Shown: positions 43,834 to 52,000 of the stretch, one piece after another
How the letters are laid out: the number at the start of each line of letters is the position of its first letter
How positions within the stretch are numbered: position 1 is the first letter of the stretch
Assembly (NCBI RefSeq): GCF_030268225.1
Contig: NZ_BSQG01000005.1
Span: forward strand, 1-64,000
Origin: Nocardiopsis ansamitocini
GTDB lineage: Bacteria > Actinomycetota > Actinomycetes > Streptosporangiales > Streptosporangiaceae
Length of the DNA: 64,000 nt
Direction: 5' to 3'
Program-made: the position numbers and the translations under genes
The notes under the pieces: generated by a model
What the model was told of the DNA's origin: nothing
Seen by the model: the letters and a program-made list of their open reading frames with translations, nothing else
Databases searched by the model: none

Positions 43834-44621
43834 AAGAACCCCCCAAATAAATCAGAATGCAAACGAAAGCATCTAACCAAGGGGGCTTTCAACTGCTCCA
43901 GGAAGAATGTAAAGACACAATCACCACTCCCAGAAAAGATGCTAAAAATCGAACCCCGCCACTCGAATTCCAAAGAGCAGATTAATTAGAAACCCATGAA
44001 CGGGCAATCCACTCGAATACCAGAAGAACGATAGCGCACACCCCGCTCGCGAGTAAACAGCACGCCACACCGGGGAGCAAAAATCGAGAAGACGTAACTA
44101 CTCGCAATTATCTCGGGAAATTACTAACTGCTTGTAATACCACCGGGTCAGGTGGGCAAAATCCCCACCACAAAGAAGAGCGCCGGGAGCGCAGCCGACC
44201 ATGCCCGCCAACCGCGACGCAAGCAACGAACACATGCCCCGATCAGGGGGAGCGCAAAAAGTTACCCGAAGATGCACCCAAGCGAGTCGGACAGCCACCC
44301 GCTGCTCATGAACCAGGCATCAGAAGGAACATCATGCTCGCAGTTCACAGATGAACTGACTTCAACTTCTTCCGGAGAAGAAATCTGCCGGAAAGAGAAT
44401 TGACCCTCTCCGGCAACAAGAAAGAAACAAAACATAACAAAGAACCAAACAAAGTCGACCTCAAACCACGAGACGGCGCCGAATGCTATACGAAAGTGTG
44501 GCGAACCGGAAAGACTCCTCCCTGCCAGCTTCGACAGCCGATCACAGCAAGGGCGGACCAGGAGTCGAAAAATCACCCGGCCAAAAGAAGACAACGGCGC
44601 AGCCCGTGCGAAACTTCCGCA
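43834..44621. promoter_or_regulatory. 788-base AT-rich non-coding island between AraC and TetR genes
   Basis: Much of this stretch is roughly 45% GC by eye, far below the surrounding genes. It separates divergent AraC (-) and TetR (+) genes and should hold both promoters. A CTCGCGAG palindrome lies at 44046-44053. Short open frames (for example 44152-44403) have no ribosome site or family resemblance, and I do not call them. The composition would suit binding by Lsr2-type silencers, which is inference. Confidence 0.6.
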
Positions 44622-45278
44622 ATGAGCCCTCGCCCGTCGAACAGCGCCACCCGCTCCTCCCTCATCGACATTGCCGCGCGACTACTCGCCGAAGAGGGCC
44701 CGCAGGCCCTTTCGACCCGGCGGATCGCCGGCCGGGCGGGAAGCTCGACAATGGCGGTTTACACCCATTTCGACGGCATGAGCGGATTGGTCCGCGCGAT
44801 GGTGCGCGAGGGATTCGTCCGCCTGCAGGAACACCTGACCTGCGTGAAGCCGACCGACGACCCCGTGGCCGACATCGCCATGCTGGGCCGCGCCTACCGC
44901 CGCAACGCGCTGGCCAATCCCCACCTCTACGCCGTCATGTTCGGCGGCTGCTCGATCGCGGGGTTCTCCCTGACCGACGACGACCGCCAGCACGGGCGCT
45001 ACACCCTGCACAACGTCGTGGAGTGCACGACGCGCTGCATGGGCATGGGACGCTTTCGCCCCGCCGACGCGGAGCTGGTCGCCCACCGGATGTGGGGAAC
45101 GCTGCACGGGCTGGTCACCCTGGAGCTCGGCGGATACCTGGTCGAGCCCTATCCCGCCGATCGTTGCTTCGAGGACCAGCTCGTCGGGCTGGTGGTGGGG
45201 GCGGGCGACAACCCCCAAAGCGCAGCACAATCGGTGGCGCTGTCACGCGACCGCCTGCCCGACGAGCTGGCGTCCTGA
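44622..45278 (+). CDS. TetR/AcrR-family transcriptional regulator
   Basis: A 218-residue regulator. The N-terminal HTH is seen in IDIAARLLAEEGPQALSTRR and GRAGSSTMAVYTHFDGMSGL, the standard TetR layout. The C-terminal ligand domain has NPHLYAVMFGGCSIAGFSLT and resembles TetR_C families of the WHG type (AHRMWGTLHGLVTLELGGYL). ATG 44622 has no obvious ribosome site, and it follows the AT-rich island. It ends 27 bases from the opposing acyl-CoA carboxylase gene. It may repress export or core genes; ligand unknown. Confidence 0.92.
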   Translation: MSPRPSNSATRSSLIDIAARLLAEEGPQALSTRRIAGRAGSSTMAVYTHFDGMSGLVRAMVREGFVRLQEHLTCVKPTDDPVADIAMLGRAYRRNALANPHLYAVMFGGCSIAGFSLTDDDRQHGRYTLHNVVECTTRCMGMGRFRPADAELVAHRMWGTLHGLVTLELGGYLVEPYPADRCFEDQLVGLVVGAGDNPQSAAQSVALSRDRLPDELAS

Positions 45279-45305
45279 CCGACATACGCGTCCTGCGCAG
45301 GGCAC

Positions 45306-46943
45306 CTACAGGGGAACGTTGCCGTGCTTGCGCTGGGGCGGTGGCGTGCGCTTGTCCCTGAGCATCGCCAGCCCGGCGGCGACGGCCGAGCGGGTGTCGA
45401 CCGGATCGATCACGTCGTCGACCAGACCGCGCTCAGCGGCGTAGTAGGGATGCATCAGGTCCGCGGTGTACTCGGCCGCCAGCTCCGCCCGCAGACGCTC
45501 GGGGTCGCGCGCCGCCGCCAGCTCCCTGCGATGGATGACGTTGACCGCGCCCTCGGCTCCCATGACCGCGATCTCGTTGGTGGGCCAGGCCAGGGAGAGG
45601 TCGGCGCCGATCGAGCGCGAGTCCATGACGATGTAGGCGCCGCCGTACGCCTTGCGCACGATGACCTGGATACGCGGAACGGTGGCCTCGCAGTAGGCGT
45701 AGAGCAGTTGGGCGCCGTGACGGATGATGCCGGCGTGCTCCTGGGCGGCGCCGGGCAGGAAACCCGGAACGTCCACCAGCGTCACCAGCGAGATGTTGAA
45801 GGCGTCGCAGAACCGCACGAACCGGGCCGCCTTCTGCGACGCCTGTCGGTCGAGCACCCCGGCCAGCACCATCGGCTGGTTGCCGACCACACCGACCGTC
45901 TCACCGCCGATGCGCGCGAGTGCGCAGACCACGTTGGACGCCCAGTCCTCGTGCAGTTCGAAGAAGTCGGCGTCGTCGACCAGTTCGGCGATGACCGCGC
46001 GCATGTCATAGGGCTTGTTGGGTGCCACCGGGACGATCTCGGCCAACGCGGGCCGTACATCGGCATCGGGGTCGGGAGCAGGGCAGGCCGCCCTCGGCGC
46101 CGGGTCGAGGTTGTTGGCCGGCAACAGCGACACCAGGTAGCGCACGTCCTCCAGGCAGCTCTCCTCGTCGTCGTAGACGCCGGTGGCCACCCCCGAGCGT
46201 TCGGCGTGCACCTGCGCACCGCCCAGGTCGGCGTGGCTGACACGCTCACCGCTGACCGCCTCGACCACGTCGGGGCCGGTCAGATACATCTTGGCGGTGT
46301 CACGCACCATGAAGGTGAAGTCGGTGAGGGCCGGCGAGTAGGCGGCTCCCCCCGCGCACGGCCCCATCACGACGCTGATCTGGGGGACGACGCCCGATGC
46401 CTGGACGTTGCGGCGAAAGATCCCGCCGTATCCGTGCAGGGCCGTCACCCCCTCCTGGATGCGTGCTCCCCCGCTGTCGTTGAGGCCGATGAGAGGGGCT
46501 CCGGTGGCGATCGCCAGATCCATCACCTTGTGGATCTTGGCCGCGTGCGCGGCGCCGAGGGACCCGCCGAGGATGGTGAAGTCCTGGGCGTAGACGAAGA
46601 CGCGGCGCCCGTGAACGGTCCCCGAGCCCGCGACGACACCGTCGGTGTGCGGGCGGGACGCACCGGACCGGGCCCCGGCGGCCTGGCGGCGGTACATGTC
46701 GATCTCGGTGAAGGAGCCCGGGTCCAGGAGGAGCTCCAGGCGTTCGCGGGCGGTGCGCTTGCCCTGCGCGTGCTGGCGCCGGACCGCCTCCGACGCTCCG
46801 GCGACGATGCGCTCGCGCAGGGCCGCGCGCTCCGCGCGCAATGGGGACATGGCATCGACCGCGCCGGAAACCGGCTCGGGTTCGCCACGCCGGGCAGCGC
46901 GCGGCTGGGCCACGGGGGCGAGGTCGATCTCGAAAATACTCAT
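45306..46943 (-). CDS. Acyl-CoA carboxylase, carboxyltransferase (beta) subunit
   Basis: A 545-residue carboxyltransferase: KRTARERLELLLDPGSFTEI near the N-terminus, GVTALHGYGGIFRRNVQASG, VMGPCAGGAAYSPALTDF (acyl-CoA oxyanion site) and a C-terminal half with PGFLPGAAQEHAGIIRHGAQ and VRKAYGGAYIVMDSRSIGAD. It transfers carboxyl from biotin to acetyl- or propionyl-CoA. It overlaps the upstream SDR gene by four bases, in the PKS operon, so it may raise malonyl-CoA supply for the iterative PKS. No biotin carboxylase subunit is in the window; a shared cellular one must be used. Confidence 0.95.
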   Translation of the reverse strand: MSIFEIDLAPVAQPRAARRGEPEPVSGAVDAMSPLRAERAALRERIVAGASEAVRRQHAQGKRTARERLELLLDPGSFTEIDMYRRQAAGARSGASRPHTDGVVAGSGTVHGRRVFVYAQDFTILGGSLGAAHAAKIHKVMDLAIATGAPLIGLNDSGGARIQEGVTALHGYGGIFRRNVQASGVVPQISVVMGPCAGGAAYSPALTDFTFMVRDTAKMYLTGPDVVEAVSGERVSHADLGGAQVHAERSGVATGVYDDEESCLEDVRYLVSLLPANNLDPAPRAACPAPDPDADVRPALAEIVPVAPNKPYDMRAVIAELVDDADFFELHEDWASNVVCALARIGGETVGVVGNQPMVLAGVLDRQASQKAARFVRFCDAFNISLVTLVDVPGFLPGAAQEHAGIIRHGAQLLYAYCEATVPRIQVIVRKAYGGAYIVMDSRSIGADLSLAWPTNEIAVMGAEGAVNVIHRRELAAARDPERLRAELAAEYTADLMHPYYAAERGLVDDVIDPVDTRSAVAAGLAMLRDKRTPPPQRKHGNVPL

Positions 46944-47983
46944 CGGTCCTCCAGACGGGAGAGGGCTGTCCCTGCTGCCCCTGCCTGACGCGCGGACAGG
47001 TGGCCGGCGTGGCGCAGCCAGTGGACCGTGTCACCGAAGGTCCGGGTGAGGGGGCGTGGTTCGAGGCCCAGGGTCGACTCCCCGTCACCCACGCGGGTGG
47101 CGCACGCACAGGCGTAGACCGCGCCGTACTCGGCCGGGATGTGCCAGGGCCACACCCGTTGCAGGACGTCGGCGAGGCGGCCCACCGGCAGCATGAGAGG
47201 GGCCGGCAGAAAGACCGCGGGAAGCGCGCGCCCGGTGACCTCCCGCAGGATCTGCACGTAGTCACGGGTGGAGAGGTAGCGTCCCGGACCGAAGTGGCGC
47301 CCGGGGCCGCCGCGGTGGTCGTCGAGCAGCGCCGCGTGCAGGGCCGCGGTGTCGCGGACGTCACCGACCGGGAAACCGCCCGAGGGCCACATCGGCATCA
47401 GCCCGCGCAGGGTGTCGCGCAGCCGGGCGGTCTGGTCCCCCATACGGGGATCGTGCGGGCCGAGCAGAGCCGGCGGGTAGGTGATGACGACGGGGGCTCC
47501 CTGGTCCTGGTAGCGGCGCGCAACCGTCTCGGCGGCGGCCTTGCTCGCCATGTAGGACTCGCGGGGGCGGCCCACGGGGGTGCCGGCTCGGACCACCCGG
47601 CCCGGGGTCGGGGCCATCGCCCCGAAACTGGACACGTGCACCACCCGGTCGGCACCGGCACGCAGCGCCGCGGCGAGGACGAGTCGGGTCCCCCGTTCGT
47701 TGGTGCGTCGCAGTGCCGGACGGTTCCGGCTGTCGAAGGAGTAGACCGAGGCCGCGTGCAGCACGGCGTCGGCTCCGCGCACCGTCCGGGACACGTCGGC
47801 CACGTCGGTGACGTCGCCCACCACCACTTCCACAGCGGACCGGCCCACCCCCAGTGGCGCAAGGGCGCGGTCGACCGCCGAGGGGTCCCGGACCAGCAGG
47901 CGGACCCGGTGGCCGGCGGCCACGACCGCCGCGACCGAATGGGCGCCCACGAAACCGGTACCGCCGGTCACGCTCACCAACAT
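46940..47983 (-). CDS. NAD(P)-dependent extended SDR (3beta-HSD/dihydroflavonol reductase-like)
   Basis: A 347-residue extended short-chain dehydrogenase with GGTGFVGAHSVAAVVAAGHR at the N-terminus, HAASVYSFDSRNRP, a YMASKAAAE catalytic pair and a long C-terminal substrate domain. It probably reduces a ketone or oxidises a hydroxyl on a small molecule. Four-base overlap with the carboxylase gene and a 45-base gap from the flavin reductase place it in the PKS operon. I chose ATG 47983; GTG 48016 is also possible. It is not part of the usual minimal enediyne cassette as I know it. Confidence 0.85.
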   Translation of the reverse strand: MLVSVTGGTGFVGAHSVAAVVAAGHRVRLLVRDPSAVDRALAPLGVGRSAVEVVVGDVTDVADVSRTVRGADAVLHAASVYSFDSRNRPALRRTNERGTRLVLAAALRAGADRVVHVSSFGAMAPTPGRVVRAGTPVGRPRESYMASKAAAETVARRYQDQGAPVVITYPPALLGPHDPRMGDQTARLRDTLRGLMPMWPSGGFPVGDVRDTAALHAALLDDHRGGPGRHFGPGRYLSTRDYVQILREVTGRALPAVFLPAPLMLPVGRLADVLQRVWPWHIPAEYGAVYACACATRVGDGESTLGLEPRPLTRTFGDTVHWLRHAGHLSARQAGAAGTALSRLEDR

Positions 47984-48028
47984 GGAGCAAACACGTCCCT
48001 TCGCGAAGGCCGTCACAGGGCCGGGCGG

Positions 48029-48598
48029 TCAGTGTGTATGCGGAGCGCAGCGATGGAACGCGCCGCCGAAGAACAGCAGGGGCTGGCCTTCGGCGGCGCG
48101 CGTCGAACTCAGGACGGCACCCAGGAACATGGAGTGGTCGCCTCCCTGGTGGACGTCGACGACCTCGCACTCCAACCAGGCCAACGACCCCGGCAGCAGC
48201 GGGGCCCCGGTGCGGGGGCCCGGGACCCAGTCGACCGCGTCGAACTGGGCCGGGCCGGCCGGACGCCGCTTGTCCGCGAAATAGCCGGCGGTGTCCTCCT
48301 GGCCCACGCCGAGCACCGACACCGCGAACGACCGTTCAACGGTGATCGCCTCGTGCATACGGGCGGTGTGGGCGATGCAGCACAGCACCAGTGGCGGGTC
48401 CAGCGACACCGACGTGAAGGCGTTGGCGGTCATGCCGTGGCAGCGTTCGCCGCCGACCGTGAGGACGGTGATCCCGGTAGCGAACCGGCCCATGACCTCG
48501 CGCAGCGACGCGTGGTCTGCGGCGTCCGGAGTGCTTTTGGGCGAGTGCGCCTGGGGGTGGGGGGCCGTCGTACGGACGGCCCGGCCGTTGCTGACCAT
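48029..48598 (-). CDS. FMN/FAD reductase, DIM6/NTAB-like (E6-like)
   Basis: A 189-residue flavin reductase: REVMGRFATGITVLTVGG, GMTANAFTSVSLDPPLVLCC and the ending FLGAVLSSTRAAEGQPLLFF with GGAFHRC. It makes free reduced flavin from NAD(P)H for two-component monooxygenases. This is the only flavin reductase in the window, whereas two class D monooxygenases (8553 and 20015) need such a partner. Position next to the thioesterase matches E6 of nine-membered clusters. The gap to the thioesterase stop is three bases. Confidence 0.95.
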   Translation of the reverse strand: MVSNGRAVRTTAPHPQAHSPKSTPDAADHASLREVMGRFATGITVLTVGGERCHGMTANAFTSVSLDPPLVLCCIAHTARMHEAITVERSFAVSVLGVGQEDTAGYFADKRRPAGPAQFDAVDWVPGPRTGAPLLPGSLAWLECEVVDVHQGGDHSMFLGAVLSSTRAAEGQPLLFFGGAFHRCAPHTH

Positions 48599-48601
48599 GT
48601 C

Positions 48602-49090
48602 CTACCCCCTTGCCGTACGGGTCGCGAGTGGTGGCGCCGCAGGGTTTGCGCCCGGACGGACGGGAGACTCGGCGTAGGGCTCCAGGGCCAGGCGCAGCTC
48701 GTCGGGGACCCGGGTGGGGGCGGTGGCGGTGTTGGGCCCCCGCATACAGGCGATGCGCTGGCGTCCGCGGGCGACGAGGTTCTGGGCTCCGTCCGCGAGG
48801 TGCACGTAGTCGAAGCTGAACTGGACCTGGGTCTGGGTCAGCTCCTCCAGGCGCATCCGCACCGACAGTTCGTCGAAGGCGGTGATCTCGGCGAAGAAGT
48901 CGCACTCGACCTTGAGGGTGAACAGCTTCAGGTCCCGGCGGAGATCGGCGAGCACCGCCGGCGCCTTCTCCTTGAGGAACATCTCCCTACAACGGCCCTG
49001 CCAGCGCAGGTAGTTGACGTAATAGACGTTGCCGACGAGGTTGGTCTCCTCGAAGCCCACGGTGTGGCGGATCTCGTAGTAGCCGGGCAC
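48602..49090 (-). CDS. tebC: Enediyne thioesterase, hot-dog fold (TEBC/E10)
   Basis: A 162-residue 4-hydroxybenzoyl-CoA thioesterase-like protein. The enediyne-type core is FEETNLVGNVYYVNYLRWQG, in which the usual hot-dog aspartate is missing, as in E10 enzymes, followed by RCREMF. It releases the polyene from the PKS acyl carrier protein. GTG 49090 has AAAGGA upstream and lies three bases before the PKS stop end, so the two are coupled. The C-terminal 35 residues are Pro/Ala-rich and probably disordered. Confidence 0.96.
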   Translation of the reverse strand: MPGYYEIRHTVGFEETNLVGNVYYVNYLRWQGRCREMFLKEKAPAVLADLRRDLKLFTLKVECDFFAEITAFDELSVRMRLEELTQTQVQFSFDYVHLADGAQNLVARGRQRIACMRGPNTATAPTRVPDELRLALEPYAESPVRPGANPAAPPLATRTARG

Positions 49091-49093
49091 GGG

Positions 49094-52000
49094 TCAGTCC
49101 TTTCCTTGGAGTACGGCGAAGACCACCGGTTCGGGGCGGCCTTCGACGGTCGTCGCCCAGGTCGCGATCACGGCGTCCCCCGCCCTGAGGACCACCCAGC
49201 CTCCGGGGTGGACCGTGTCGAGGGTGAGCGCGCGTCCGGTGTCGCCGGACTTGCGCAGGCATTCGAGCGCGCCCCAGACCCGGGTGGCGGCCACCGGCTC
49301 CGCACAGCCGGCCTCCGCCGTGATGCGTGCGGACAGGGACTGCGCGGAGCCCAGCAGCCCGGCCCAGTCGGCATCGGTACGCTCCGCGACGGTCTCGACG
49401 TCGCAGGCCAGGCGCCCGTCGCCGGCCACCACCAGAGTCAGTCCCGCGCCGTGCGACGCCGAGAGCCGTGCGCCGTCGGTCTCGGGTTTGCCGTCGGGAC
49501 GGTGGCGCAGTTGGGCCGGGCGGCCCAGGGCGCGGCCCAGGGCCAGTTCGGTCTGTCCTCTGGGGGTGACGCCGGCCTGCTCGGCGGCCGGGTCGGGTTC
49601 CACGACGACGGCGCGGCTGCCGCCGACCACGCGCTCCAGTGCGCGTTCGAGGTAGGGGCCGAGCAGGGACGGCACCCAGGGCCCCGATCCGTCACGGCGG
49701 CGCACCGCACGCAGCCGAAGCCCTTCCCAGTGCTCCACGACTCGACCGGAAGGGGTGCGCACCTGGATGTCGTAGGTGTGGCTGTCGCCTTCCTGGGAGC
49801 GTTCGCGGGCGTCGAGCAGAACGTAGTCGGTGTCCGGCCCGGCGGGATCGGCGAGGTGGAGCCGTTCGATGCTCTCGGGCAGCAGGGTGGCGTCGGGGAC
49901 GCAGCACTGGAGGGCGTGCATCATGGCGTCGCGGGTGCCGGGGTCAGCCAGCAGGCGGTCCTGGGGCAGGTAGGGGGCGAACCAGGGGCCGGGCGAGGCC
50001 GTGGCGATCTCGGCGACGGCGTGCCGGGCGGCGGTACGCCGGTAGGCCAGCAGCCGCTGGAACCGCTTGCCCTGGAACAGTACGCCGCCGTAGAGCTCGG
50101 CGACCGGGTCGACCGGCACCGGGGGTAGCGCGACCCCCTCCGGGAGGACGTCCTCGCGGGGAAGGGGCCGGGGCCAGCGCAGTACGGCCCGGAAGTGGTC
50201 GGCGTCGAACCCGGTCTCCTCGCTGCGCAGGGCGATGCGGACGGTCGACGCGTCCTCGGCCAGCGCGGCCAGCCTGATGGTCGTGGACCCTCCGGGCCGC
50301 ACCACCACGGGGCGCAGGAACTCGGCGTCCTCCAGCAGCGGTGGCCCCTCGTTCCCGGTCAGCGCGGCGGCGACCTGGGTCATCGCCTCCATTCCGATCA
50401 CCGCGGGAAACAGCAGGTCCCCTTCGAGGCGGTGGTCGTCGAGGTAGGGGTCGCTGCCCGGGGCGAGGTCGACCTCGGTGACCAGTTCGATTTCGGGGTA
50501 GTGGACCAGGACGCGGTCCACGAAGCGCAGCAGCGGCAGTTCGCGCTCGGCCATGGCCAGCGTGGGCAGCCCGGCCGCCCGGCCGCTGACCACGAGGGCG
50601 GGTGGGGTCGAGGGGTCGGCCAGGAGCCGGCGCAGTGTCGCGATCCCGTCCTCGGCGGAGATGGGGGTGATTCCCTCGCGCGACAGCGCCTCGACGACGC
50701 CGAGCCGCTCCCCCATCCCGGCTCCGGACCACACCGACCACTCCATGGCCAGTACGCGTGCGTGCGGGTGGGCCCGCTGGAAGTCCAGGGTCATCTCGGT
50801 GAGCCATGCGTTGGCGGTGGCGTAGTGGGCCTCTCCGCGCAGGCCCGCCCGGCCGATGATGCTGCCGAAGGTGATCAGCAGTCCGACCCGGTCGGGATCG
50901 ACGGCCGCGAGGACGTTGGCCAGGCCGTCGGTCTTGGGGGCCAGGGTCTGGTGGAACGTCTCCTCCGCCAGCGCCGTCAACGCCGCCGGCTCGTTTCGGC
51001 CCGCGCCGTGCAGTACGGCCGTGACGCGACCGAGTGCGTGTTCCAGCCGCCCGACGGCCGCCCGCACCTGCTCCGGCGAGGCGACGTCGGCGCGCTCGTA
51101 ACGGTGCTCGATCCCCGCTGCGCTCATGCGTGCGAGGTTGTCGGCGAGTTCGGTGTCCTGCTCCGGGTCGGCGCGGCCCACGAGCGCCAGCCGGGCCCGG
51201 GAGTCCTGGGCCATCGCCATGGCGCACTCGGCGGTGATGCCCTTTCCGCCTCCGGTCACCAGCAGCACGTCGCCCGGACCGAGGGCCGGTTCGGCGTCGG
51301 ACCGGGTGCCGGACGCCGCCGGGCGCAGCACCGGGACGGTACGGGTGCCCGACGCGTCGTAGGCGGCTTCGGTGAAGCCGGTGGTGGCCGCCGTCTCCGC
51401 CACGACCCGGCGCACCGCAGCCGTGACGCCGTCGTCGGTGGCCGGTTCGGTGTCGGCGAGGCCGACCAGGGTCGTGGTCACCGCGGGGGCTTCCAGGTGC
51501 AGGGTCTTGGCCAGACCGGCCGCGCCGAAGCGGTGGTGGACCGCCACGAACCGGGTACCGGCCGGGGCCGTGGCCGCCGCGCGCCCCGCTGCCAGGAGCA
51601 GGCCGACGTGCTCGCGGCCGTCGGCCGGCAGGCACAACAGCACGCCGTCGCCGACCCCGGCGGTGGACAGCGCCGTGCGCAGTGGTTCGGCCAGCGGATG
51701 GCCGGGCGGGGCGTGCACCTCCCATTGCCCGGAGGGTTGTTGCCCGGTCTCGACCGCTGTGACGGGGGCCGTCTCCACGTGGTCGATGCCGAAGGCGCGC
51801 ACCCAGCTTCCGATGCCCGCCGCCTCGGCCTCGGCCGGTGAGCCGTCGGCCGCGGTCTCGGCGAGGTCGTCGATCATGTGCGCCAGGTCGCCGAGGTTGA
51901 GGGTGGCGAAACTCGACGTGGTCTCCAGGGTGGGTCGCCCCAGTTCGCGTGTGGCCTGGTTGACGATCTGGCCGACCGTGATGGAGCTCAGATGGAGGTC

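Noticed and set aside
44308-44403. Short Ser/Thr/Cys-rich peptide frame (MNQASEGTSCSQ...) as a possible RiPP precursor
   Set aside because: There is no ribosome site, no leader-peptide resemblance and no modifying enzyme nearby. It lies in AT-rich non-coding DNA.
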